From Streptomyces shenzhenensis (GTDB lineage Bacteria > Actinomycetota > Actinomycetes > Streptomycetales > Streptomycetaceae), in NCBI RefSeq assembly GCF_003688995.1, contig NZ_PENI01000041.1, positions 23,166 to 87,165 of the forward strand: a DNA stretch of 64,000 nucleotides, in the 5' to 3' direction. A program made the position numbers and the translations under genes. Positions 26,489-33,257 of the stretch are shown piece by piece. Under the pieces are notes generated by a model. The model was not told the origin of the DNA, did not search any database, and saw nothing but the letters and a program-made list of their open reading frames with translations. Each line of letters starts with the position of its first letter. Within the stretch, counting starts at the first letter, position 1.

Positions 26489-26938
26489 TATCCTATGACA
26501 ACGAACCTTGAGTGCGTGTCATCGAAGACTGAGCGCCGGGAGACTGCGGCCCGGATACTCAGGGCATGGAATTCGTCTTCTTCATGACCCTTCCCGGGCT
26601 CGTCATCGTGCTGACCCTGCTGGCCTTCGTTGACCAGTTGCTGTTGCGCGCGGGACGGGCCGGAGTGCTGCCATGGCGGAACAGCGGACGTCAGGGCCAG
26701 ATATCAGCGACCGGTTCGAGCAGCTACACGCGAGCCTTTCGCCGGGCAAGCAGAACGAGCTGAAGGAGCGGCAGTCGGCCTTGGTCCTACCGGACAACGA
26801 GGATGACGGGGCTCCGCCGAACAGGACAACGGTTGATGTGGACGGAGGGACCGCGGTCGTCCGGATGCCTCGCTCCAGCCAGTAGAAGGCTCGCTCAACC
26901 TCCGATGGCACAAACTCAAGGTTCGCTGTCACAGGACA
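26489..26938 (+). mobile_element. Element B: 450-bp unit with matching inverted ends
   Basis: It begins TATCCTATGACAACGAACC (26489) and ends with the inverse TGTCACAGGACA (26927-26938). The outer 24 bp of the two ends match at about 21 positions, and both belong to the same end family as element A. It abuts element A with 2 bp between them and carries a frameshifted DUF6191 gene. It has no transposase, so it is a passenger. Confidence 0.55.
26566..26885 (+). pseudogene. DUF6191 domain protein, frameshifted
   Basis: Starts MEFVFFMTLPGLVIVLTLLA, with one N-terminal membrane helix, then the conserved GQISATG. One base is missing near 26716 (GGTTCGAG where GGTTTCGAG is expected). The other frame continues FEQLHASLSPGKQNELKERQ through DDGAPPNRTTVDVDGGTAVV to 26885. 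Restoring one T gives the usual membrane-anchored protein of about 105 residues. Carried by element B. Confidence 0.6.
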
Positions 26939-27066
26939 GGGATGACCCCAGCTCGGGCGCTCCCGTTCGGCCGGTCCTCAGCTGCTCCCCACACCCGCGG
27001 GGATGACCCAAAACCTGTACCAGGCGCGGGACAACTTCACGGCCTGCTCCCCACCCGATGGACCCA
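26939..27066 (+). CRISPR. Orphaned distal end of array 2 (partial, full and truncated repeat)
   Basis: GGGATGACCCC (26939-26949) is the 3' end of a repeat. After exactly 32 bp a full repeat follows (26982-27010, two changes from consensus). After 33 bp a shorter one lies at 27044-27066, missing part of its stem. Spacing matches the 61-bp period. The partial repeat complements the truncated fourth repeat of array 2, so this is its continuation. With no leader it is probably neither transcribed from the array promoter nor updated. Confidence 0.8.
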
Positions 27067-27129
27067 CGCCCACGGCCTAGCCACACGCCACCGACGCCCA
27101 CAGGACGAAGACAACTCCAAGGAACGGCA

Positions 27130-27431
27130 TCTCCATGGGTCCCCCAATGCGGATACAGCCTGCGGAAATCGGCCGACTGGCGCAGCAAGTAGCCATCGAC
27201 CATGCCGTGCTTCTCGGCATACCACTCGATCGTCTCCCTGGTCCAAGCGGGTAGGGGCACATCGCGGTAGTCCCCCACCCTCCTGTGCTGAGGCGGCCCG
27301 TACTGACAGGTCGACAGGACGACCTGCTCGGTAATCCGATACACATCGTCGGCCACGATGTTGTTGAGGTTCACCGCAGCAACCTCTCCGTTTCGCAGGC
27401 CGCAGCCGCTCATCAGGTCGACGATCAGCAT
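27130..27431 (-). pseudogene. Tyrosine recombinase (phage integrase) fragment
   Basis: About 95 residues of the catalytic domain remain: DLMSGCGLRNGEVAAVNLNN (with the first catalytic Arg in GLRNGE), then RRVGDYRDVPLPAWTRETIE. The C-terminal His-x-x-Arg and Tyr boxes are missing. Fragment of an integrase, possibly of the element that brought the region at 4-12 kb. Direction is toward the CRISPR remnant. Confidence 0.6.
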
Positions 27432-28170
27432 GAAGACGTCATCGCCCGCGGCAACTACAGGGCCAAGGGCAGGAACTGGGCAAAACCATCACTCGCTGGG
27501 ACGCCGGCCCAGGCAAGGACGGCGAGGAGAGAGGACGGGAGACGAACGAGCTCAAAACCCCATGGCGGGCCGTCACGGCGACCGAGATCTACCCGGTCGG
27601 CATCGCCAACGGGGTCGACCGGACGATGCCTCTACGGGCCACCGCGCGCTTGTGTCACCAGACCATCGCTGGTCCGACCGTTCCCGCTAACCCATGCCTC
27701 TGCATGCAGCGAAACAGCTCGACCTCAACCACCCCCAATACCATCGGTCGGCGCCGCCCAAGGAACAAGGACACGAAGCCGCCGACAGGTAGTCCAGGGA
27801 AGCGTTGCCAGCAGCGATGCCAGGAGGAGGGGCCGGACAGCCTCCTGGCCCAGTCGATGGCGGTGAGCAGTCGCATCCCCTGGCTACTGATCCAGGTCGT
27901 GCGACTGGCTGTAGGCACCGTGAACCGCCACGCCGCTCGCGGCCGGTCCCGGGGCCAAGCATGCTGATCACCGGCACGCCAGAGCGGGGCAACATAGCGC
28001 GGGATCGCCGGTTGGCCAAACCGGGGATCCTCCGCTTATCGCGGCGTCGAGTGTGTCCACCTTCCGTCGTGTCGTGCCGGGACGGGCCATGATTAATCTC
28101 AGTGTCAACGGATGTACCGATGTAAAGGCCGTAGATGAGGGAGTGACCCCTATCGTCGCCCGGACACACA
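27432..28170. other. 739-bp gap without recognisable gene
   Basis: Several overlapping open frames exist on both strands, but none has a good start, codon pattern or known motif. It follows the integrase fragment and probably holds decayed mobile DNA. Confidence 0.4.
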
Positions 28171-28208
28171 AGCCGTCCCGGTGGCACGGGGATGCCACCG
28201 GGACGGCT
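28171..28208. terminator. Strong hairpin terminator
   Basis: A perfect 16-bp stem, AGCCGTCCCGGTGGCA and its complement, with a 6-base loop. It lies 72 bp beyond the stop codon of the DUF2267 gene (28280), in the position expected for its transcription terminator. Confidence 0.65.
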
Positions 28209-28279
28209 CCTCCCAGCGTAAAGGCTCAGGGCCCCTACAGGCCCACCGACTTCGGCATGTTCAGCAGCATGTCGGCCGT

Positions 28280-28717
28280 CTATGCGGCTTGGGTGAGTTC
28301 GGCACGGCCGAACAACAGGGCGTAGCCGGAGGGGAGCTGGTGCAGGATGCGGGTGAGGAGGTCGGGGCCGGCCAGGGCTGCGACGGCGCAGAGGACGGAT
28401 CCGGTGTCCCAGCGGGTGGTGCCCAGGGTATCTCCGGTGCGGGCAGCGAGGTCCTTGACGAAGGCCCAGCCGGTCAGGGGCTGGGTGTCGGGGATCTGCG
28501 CGGTGAGGATCGTTGCGGCTTCGAAGGGGAGGCGGGCGGCGAGTTCGACGCGTTCGTCGCCCGCCAGCTGGCGTCCGAGTCCTGCGAGGACCAGGCGGAC
28601 GGCTTTCTCCGCTCTTTCTCGGGTGGGGTAGGCGCCTTCGTAGCGGACCTTCTCCAGCAGCTGCTCGTACGTCATCACGGGCGTGTGCTGGAGTGGTGCA
28701 CGCCGGTCGGTCATCAC
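28280..28717 (-). CDS. DUF2267 domain-containing protein
   Basis: Protein of 145 residues with the DUF2267 pattern: EQLLEKVRYEGAYPTRERAE, then AVRLVLAGLGRQLAGDERVE and a helical C-terminal half that includes HQLPSGYALLFGRAEL. Family members occur in pairs near Hsp20 genes in actinobacteria; the function is unknown. It pairs with the similar gene at 28781. An internal ATG at 28675 (MTYEQLLEKV) is an alternative start. Probably co-expressed with the Hsp20-type gene upstream at 29.3 kb. Confidence 0.8.
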   Translation of the reverse strand: MMTDRRAPLQHTPVMTYEQLLEKVRYEGAYPTRERAEKAVRLVLAGLGRQLAGDERVELAARLPFEAATILTAQIPDTQPLTGWAFVKDLAARTGDTLGTTRWDTGSVLCAVAALAGPDLLTRILHQLPSGYALLFGRAELTQAA

Positions 28718-28780
28718 CGTGGTCGTTGCCCTTTCTGCCGCCGAAGGTCGTGGTGCCTGTGGGCACCGGGGTGTGGGTGG

Positions 28781-29182
28781 TCAGGCGGGCTGGGGGCGGC
28801 CGAAGAGGAGGTCGTAGCCGGCGGGGAGCTGGAGCAGGATCTGGCCCAGCAGGTTGTCGCCGGCCGCGTCGGCGACCGTGCTGAGGATGGCGCTGACGTC
28901 CCAGGCGGCGGTCTGCTCGGTGGCCCCTTCGATCCAGGCGACGGTCGCGCGCAGGAACCGCTCCGGTGGCAGGGGCTCTCGGCTCTGCAGCGGGTTGAGG
29001 AGGATCAGGGCGAAGTCTTCCGGCAGGCGCGCGGCCAGCTCGGCGCGGACCTCGCCGACCAGGTGTGCGCCGAGCAGGGCGAGCACCACGCGGGCCGCGC
29101 GTTCTGCTTCTGGCAGGCTGTCGTACTCGCCGCGTTCCCTCACATGTTCCAGGAACGCTTCCCGTCGCAGGGTCACGTTCAT
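28781..29182 (-). CDS. DUF2267 domain-containing protein
   Basis: Second DUF2267 protein, 133 residues: REAFLEHVRERGEYDSLPEA, LALLGAHLVGEVRAELAARL, and the C-terminal motif LQLPAGYDLLFGRPQP, almost the same as in the gene at 28280 (HQLPSGYALLFGR). ATG 29182 follows GAAGAAGGGCGGCG. Both genes are on the minus strand, 63 bp apart, probably an operon downstream of the Hsp20 gene. Confidence 0.82.
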   Translation of the reverse strand: MNVTLRREAFLEHVRERGEYDSLPEAERAARVVLALLGAHLVGEVRAELAARLPEDFALILLNPLQSREPLPPERFLRATVAWIEGATEQTAAWDVSAILSTVADAAGDNLLGQILLQLPAGYDLLFGRPQPA

Positions 29183-29281
29183 CGCCGCCCTTCTTCGAGC
29201 CTGTCCCGTGGAGACGGAGGACGGGGTGAGGGGGAGATCAGGTGCCCGTCCTCCGCCGGCGTTCGGCCCGGATCGTCCGGC

Positions 29282-29713
29282 TCAGCCGGAGATCTCCTTG
29301 CGGTCGGATCCCGAGTCGATGGAGATCTTGCGGGGCTTGGCCCGCTCGGCGATCGGGATGCGCAGGGTGAGCACCCCAGCGTCGTAGTCGGCCTTGATCT
29401 GCTCAGTGTCCAGCGTGTCCGCGAGCACGATCTGGCGGGAGAAGACGCCCAGCGGCCGCTCGGAGAGTTCCATCTGCACGTCGTCGCTCTTGGCCATGGG
29501 CCGGCGTTCGGCCTTGACGGTCAGCATGTTGCGTTCGACGTCGATGTCGATCGCGTCCGCGCTGACACCGGGGAGGTCGAAGGCCACTACGTACTCGTGC
29601 CCCTCGCGGTAGGCGTCCATCGCCATCGCGGACGGCCGCGACCAGGTGCCCGGGCCCATCAGCTGCTGAGCCAGCCGGTCGAGCTCACGGAAGGGGTCGG
29701 TGCGCATCAACAT
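29282..29713 (-). CDS. Hsp20/alpha-crystallin family small heat-shock protein (Hsp18-like)
   Basis: ATP-independent holdase chaperone, 143 residues. The alpha-crystallin domain spans residues 40-130 (EYVVAFDLPGVSADAIDIDV, DYDAGVLTLRIPIAERAKPR), ending in the usual I-x-I-type segment before KISIDSG. ATG 29713 is placed by GGAGG eight bases upstream; the frame further upstream to 29767 is not needed. Divergent from the regulator at 29841, with the RheA-type operator TGTCATC-N5-GATGACA between them, so heat-regulated repression is likely. Confidence 0.9.
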   Translation of the reverse strand: MLMRTDPFRELDRLAQQLMGPGTWSRPSAMAMDAYREGHEYVVAFDLPGVSADAIDIDVERNMLTVKAERRPMAKSDDVQMELSERPLGVFSRQIVLADTLDTEQIKADYDAGVLTLRIPIAERAKPRKISIDSGSDRKEISG

Positions 29714-29777
29714 CGAAAACACCTCCAGCAGGTTCGGGCAGTTGCTGCCAATGCGCTGCACTGACACCGTTGTAACA

Positions 29778-29823
29778 TGTCATCCAATGGATGACAAACA
29801 AGAGCGTCGTCTGAAGGATGACA
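29778..29823. promoter_or_regulatory. RheA-type operator plus third half-site
   Basis: The inverted repeat TGTCATCC-AAT-GGATGACA (29778-29796) equals TGTCATC-N5-GATGACA, the site reported for RheA repression of hsp18 in Streptomyces albus. A further half-site GGATGACA lies at 29816-29823. The operator is between the Hsp20 gene and the divergent regulator, so it can control both. Confidence 0.75.
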
Positions 29824-29840
29824 GTCTGAGGGAGGTGCCC

Positions 29841-30500
29841 GTGACAGCAGCCGACCAGCCGGCCTCTTCCAGCACCGGCGCGCAGAGCCCGGCATCGTTT
29901 CTCGCCGCCACGGCGGCCCTGCACGCCATAGATGACGCCCTGCGCGCCGCTCGGCACGAGGCCCCCGGCTCCCCCGATGCCCCCGGCGTCGGCTCTGAGC
30001 AGGCCCTGGCCTCCCTGCTGCTGCTGCGACAGGTGCGCGAGCAGCTCGCCGGCTGGGAAACCGGCCTGATCGAAACCGCCCGCCACGCAGGCGCCAGCTG
30101 GGCCGACCTCGCCCAACCCCTCGGCGTCGCCAGCCGCCAGGCCGCCGAACGCCGCTACCTGCGCGGCCGGCCCGGACCCGCCGGAACCACCGGCGAACAA
30201 CGCGTCCAGGCCACCCGCGAACACCGCGCCGCCGAACGCAGCGCCGCCACCTGGGCCCGCCGCAACGCCGCCGACCTGCGCCGCATCGCCGGCCAGATCA
30301 CCGCCCTCACCGACCTTCCAGCCGCCGCGCGTTCCCCGCTCAGGCAGCTGAACGCGGCCCTCGCCGACGACGACCCCGCCGCCCTCATCCGCCCCCTGGG
30401 CGCCACCCGCCCCCACCTGACCCCCACCCACCCCGGCCTCGCCGCCCGGCTCGACGCCCTCACGGACTCCGCCGGAGCCACAGATGCCGCCCCCGACTGA
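29841..30500 (+). CDS. Putative hsp18 transcriptional regulator (RheA-like)
   Basis: Protein of about 219 residues with the central segment ETARHAGASWADLAQPLGVA, a probable helix-turn-helix, followed by SRQAAERRYLRGRPGP. I place it as an hsp18-type regulator because it is divergent from the Hsp20 gene and the operator between them matches the RheA site. The GTG at 29841 follows GGGAGG. The ATG at 29787 lies within the operator and is less likely. The N-terminal 30 and C-terminal 40 residues are low-complexity. Heat-dependent inactivation is known for RheA and only inferred here. Confidence 0.6.
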   Translation: MTAADQPASSSTGAQSPASFLAATAALHAIDDALRAARHEAPGSPDAPGVGSEQALASLLLLRQVREQLAGWETGLIETARHAGASWADLAQPLGVASRQAAERRYLRGRPGPAGTTGEQRVQATREHRAAERSAATWARRNAADLRRIAGQITALTDLPAAARSPLRQLNAALADDDPAALIRPLGATRPHLTPTHPGLAARLDALTDSAGATDAAPD

Positions 30501-30536
30501 CCGATATACAGCTCCAAGCGCGACGTCGGAACGCAC

Positions 30537-30572
30537 GCGGCAGGCTCCGGCCGGTCGGCCGGAGCCTGCCGC
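30537..30572. terminator. Rho-independent terminator, probably bidirectional
   Basis: A perfect 16-bp stem (GCGGCAGGCTCCGGCC and its complement) with loop GGTC, followed by TCTTT on the plus strand. It lies between the convergent regulator gene (ending 30500) and the HATPase gene (ending 30594), so it can serve both. Confidence 0.75.
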
Positions 30573-30593
30573 TCTTTAAGAGATCAACTCCAA

Positions 30594-31028
30594 TCAGCCA
30601 CGGCTGCCCCTTGGCGGCGCTGTCACCGTGGCAGGCGGCCATCCCCGCCCGGGGCCAGGAGCGATGGTCACCCCGCTGGCGAGGCGACGGACCATGGGCC
30701 ACCCGAACCCACCGGCGCCATCGCCCTGGTCGGGGGCGCGTCCCTGCGGGGGTGACAGGTTGAGGTCGGTGACGGCGACGCGCACCGCGTCGGCGGTGGC
30801 GCCGAGTCGGAGGATGTAGCGGCCGCCGCCGTGACGCAGGGCGTTGGTGGTGAGTTCAAAGACCACGAGAACGAAAGTTTCCGCCGTCTCGGAGGCCGGG
30901 GGCGGATCCAGGTCTTCGACGAAGGCGCGGGCGACGTCACGGGCACGAGCGACACCGGCGGGGCTGTCGCCCTCAACCACGGCAGGAGCCTTGAGGGCCT
31001 GCGTGCGTGTCGTCTCCATGTCGGTCAT
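30594..31028 (-). CDS. HATPase-type ATP-binding regulatory protein
   Basis: Anti-sigma/HATPase_c_2 family protein, 144 residues. The N box FELTTNALRHGGG and the G box GAGGFGWPMVRRLA are present. Such small streptomycete kinases-like proteins bind ATP and usually regulate sigma factors or anti-sigma antagonists. There is no other catalytic domain. It lies in the stress island with Hsp20 and a MerR regulator. Partner unknown. Confidence 0.82.
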   Translation of the reverse strand: MTDMETTRTQALKAPAVVEGDSPAGVARARDVARAFVEDLDPPPASETAETFVLVVFELTTNALRHGGGRYILRLGATADAVRVAVTDLNLSPPQGRAPDQGDGAGGFGWPMVRRLASGVTIAPGPGRGWPPATVTAPPRGSRG

Positions 31029-31585
31029 GCGCGTATCACCCCACCCTGGATCGGTTGCGCCTCCCGGCTCAGCATGTGCCCGCCGGGCCAGGAAGCAACC
31101 CGGGACAGCAGTCTTTCGGGTTCATCTGAGACAAGAGTCTGCGCATCACTCCTGGAGAAAACCTGTCATGGCGGTAGTAGACATGGGCTCGTCGCGGAGT
31201 TACTGTTGTGGTCGCACTCAGGAAGTCAAAGAGGGCACGGCAGACACGAACTGCCGTGCAAGCAGGTCAAGCAGGACGCGACCCCGCAGGGGGCCGCGAG
31301 CAGTACCCGCGATATCCAGCAGTACAAACCGTGTAACCGAAGGTAAGGAGCGAGACGCCATCAGGATCGCCCGGGCGAGGAAGCAGTCCGCCCGGCTACG
31401 CAGACCCCGGATTGGAAGGTGGTCCCCGGTTACGTATTCACGATCCCCGCAGCCCCGTCCTCCCAGGCGGAACCTGCGGACACAGAAGACCGGCACGATG
31501 CGCCGGTAGATGGTGTTGCAAGCTCGGGGCCCGGGTGCCGGTACGGCACCCGGGCCCCCCGATGCGTCCCCGGAAGAAGAGGTCT
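31029..31585. other. 557-bp gap between HATPase and MerR genes
   Basis: Open frames here are short and have no family resemblance. It must hold the HATPase gene promoter. The notable structure is the long hairpin at 31526-31558 described separately. Confidence 0.4.
31526..31558. terminator. Long GC hairpin 28 bp before the MerR gene
   Basis: A perfect 14-bp stem, GGGGCCCGGGTGCC and its complement, with loop GGTAC. No U-run follows (CCGATG follows). It may terminate or attenuate upstream transcripts, or be an RNA structure in the merR leader. Confidence 0.5.
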
Positions 31586-31930
31586 ATGCCCCCTGCCGCA
31601 TCTCGTCCCGCCGACAACCTCGACGATGACGACTACCCCGCCTACACCATGGGCCGGGCCGCCGACATGCTCGGCACCACCCCCGCCTTCCTGCGCGCCC
31701 TCGGCGAACATCGTCTGATCACACCTCTGCGCTCCGAGGGCGGCCACCGCCGCTACTCCCGATATCAGCTGCGCATCGCCGCCCGCGCCCGCGAACTCGT
31801 CGACCAGGGCACCCCGATCGAAGCTGCCTGCCGCATCATCGTCCTCGAAGACCAACTCGAAGAAGCCCAGCGCATCAACGAGCAACTGCGCACACAAGGC
31901 CCCGGTCCGCAGTCGAAGACCTCAGCCTGA
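31586..31930 (+). CDS. MerR family transcriptional regulator (HspR-like size)
   Basis: DNA-binding protein of 114 residues. The winged helix-turn-helix is at residues 15-85 (YTMGRAADMLGTTPAFLRAL, SEGGHRRYSRYQLRIAARAR), followed by a coiled-coil dimerisation helix (VLEDQLEEAQRINEQL). There is no ligand-binding domain. Short MerR proteins in Streptomyces are often regulators of stress genes, e.g. HspR. The ATG follows GAAGAAGAGG. Its position next to hsp20-like genes fits such a role. Confidence 0.82.
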   Translation: MPPAASRPADNLDDDDYPAYTMGRAADMLGTTPAFLRALGEHRLITPLRSEGGHRRYSRYQLRIAARARELVDQGTPIEAACRIIVLEDQLEEAQRINEQLRTQGPGPQSKTSA

Positions 31931-32049
31931 CCGGACGCCGGGCCGAGCTGGACACTGACAGGCACTGCGGTGGGAAGGGCTTCGATCATCATGGACCACC
32001 AGAGCCGACGCTGGACCTTCCTGACCAACCACGCACGGGTGCGGATGGC

Positions 32050-32610
32050 GATCGCCCGGCATCCCACTGCCGGGCCCGCGCCCTTCCAGAGCACCTCCTC
32101 CGACGGGGGGAGGTTGCGTTCGGCGCCCCGGTACATGGGAGCGGGCCGGGAGGGGCCCCGGACCTCCCAGGGCTTCTCGCCGGAAAGCTGGACGGCGATC
32201 ACGTCGTGGTCGCCCCAGTGCAGGGTGAAGCCGTCCGTGTCGCCGACTGCCAGGTAGGCGTTGGCGGAGGTGAACTCGCCGGACCACCAGCCCAGGGCGC
32301 GGCAGGTGACTTCCAGTGTCGGGTCGAAGGAGTCGACGTGGTCCAGGACCACGGTTCCGCCGCCGTCGAGGATCCGGCCGAGGGCTGCCCGTCGGCCTGG
32401 CTGACAGCCTGCCTGCGCCGGTTGACGCTGGTGGACAGGAAGAGTGAGGGAGGTACCTCGTCCCCCTCGGCGTAGCAGCGCAGCTGGGGGTTGGCGAGGT
32501 GGCGGTGCCGAATGATCTCCGGCAGACGGTCCGGCCCCATCAGCCGGGTGATCAGGTCTGGGTCGGCGAGCTGCCCGCGAGCGAGCGCGGTACCCGCGGG
32601 CCCCGGCCCG
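32050..32610 (-). pseudogene. JmjC/cupin-4 family oxygenase, frameshifted fragment
   Basis: One frame reads DPDLITRLMGPDRLPEIIRH and LRCYAEGDEVPPSLFLSTSV. After a frameshift near 32390 a second frame has GGTVVLDHVDSFDPTLEVTC and AYLAVGDTDGFTLHWGDHDV with AVQLSGEKPWEVRGP. The metal-binding pattern H-W-G-D-H-D is present, as in JmjC-type ribosomal oxygenase-like proteins. The C-terminal part after VLWKG is lost or shifted. Start codon not identifiable. Dead gene. Confidence 0.6.
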
Positions 32611-32640
32611 CCCCGGATCGGACCCACAGAATCTACTGCA

Positions 32641-32646
32641 TATGAT
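32641..32646 (+). promoter_or_regulatory. Putative -10 box for a leaderless transcript
   Basis: TATGAT lies 6 bases before the GTG start of the GNAT gene (32653). With the usual 6-7 base gap, transcription would start at the GTG itself. No ribosome binding site is present. A -35 match is weak. Confidence 0.4.
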
Positions 32647-32652
32647 GCGCAG

Positions 32653-33192
32653 GTGCTTGAGTACCGTATTAAGACAGCCATGCTCGCAGACCTGGGCGAA
32701 GCCCGGGCAGTGATGCTCGACACCGTCTACCGCGACTTCGGCACCGGGTACGTGCCGCGCTGGCACGCCGACATCGTCGATCCCGAGTCCTTCTATGTCG
32801 TCCCGCCCCGGCACACCCTGCTGGTCGCGGTGGACGAGCGCGACGGGGCCGTGGCCGCGACGGCCGCGCTCGACGCGCGCGGGCCGGCGCATCCACCGAA
32901 CCCGCGGTGGCTGGCCGAGCGGTATCCGTCGGGCGAGACCGCCCAGCTGCGGCGGGTGTACGTCCGGCCGGAGCACCGCCGACGCGGGCTGGCCCGGCGA
33001 CTGGTGGACAGCCTGCTGGACTTTGCCCGGGCGGACGGTGGTTACCGAGCCGTGTATCTGCACACGTATCCGCACTCGCCCGGCGCGATGGGGCTGTGGC
33101 AGACGCTCGGCAAAGTCGTCTGCGACGAGCGGGAGGAGGTGCCCGACGGCGGCAGCGGCGTCGTGCACTTCGAGATCCCCCTCTCTAAATGA
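32653..33192 (+). CDS. GNAT family N-acetyltransferase
   Basis: Acetyl-CoA-dependent acetyltransferase of 179 residues. The V-G-R motif for pyrophosphate binding reads RRVYVRPEHRRRGLARRLV (residues 105-123), preceded by a beta strand with VAVDERDGAVAATAALDARG. GTG 32653 is a good leaderless start; the next ATG is at 32680. The 3' end overlaps a Zur-like inverted repeat for the next operon. Substrate unknown. Confidence 0.78.
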   Translation: MLEYRIKTAMLADLGEARAVMLDTVYRDFGTGYVPRWHADIVDPESFYVVPPRHTLLVAVDERDGAVAATAALDARGPAHPPNPRWLAERYPSGETAQLRRVYVRPEHRRRGLARRLVDSLLDFARADGGYRAVYLHTYPHSPGAMGLWQTLGKVVCDEREEVPDGGSGVVHFEIPLSK

Positions 33193-33204
33193 AAACTGCA
33201 TTCA
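33190..33204. promoter_or_regulatory. Zur-like inverted repeat
   Basis: TGAAAACTGCATTCA agrees at 10 of 15 positions with the Streptomyces Zur consensus TGAAAATCATTTTCA and keeps both outer TGAA/TTCA arms. It lies 54 bp before the substrate-binding-protein gene and overlaps the GNAT stop codon. A weak match; binding is an inference. Confidence 0.4.
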
Positions 33205-33257
33205 CGTGATGCCGGTCGACGCCGATCGCAAAGCCCCCGAAAGACAAGACGAGGACC

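Noticed and set aside
26982..27066. A third independent CRISPR array
   Set aside because: The partial repeat end at 26939 complements the broken fourth repeat of array 2 and the spacing fits, so it is the distal part of that array.
27655..28766. Minus-strand frames between the integrase fragment and DUF2267 genes
   Set aside because: No ribosome site, no family resemblance, and they run across a strong terminator and the DUF2267 gene.
31412..31585. An N-terminal extension of the MerR regulator
   Set aside because: It would translate through the long hairpin and is Arg/Pro-rich. The ATG at 31586 has a good GAAGAAGAGG site.
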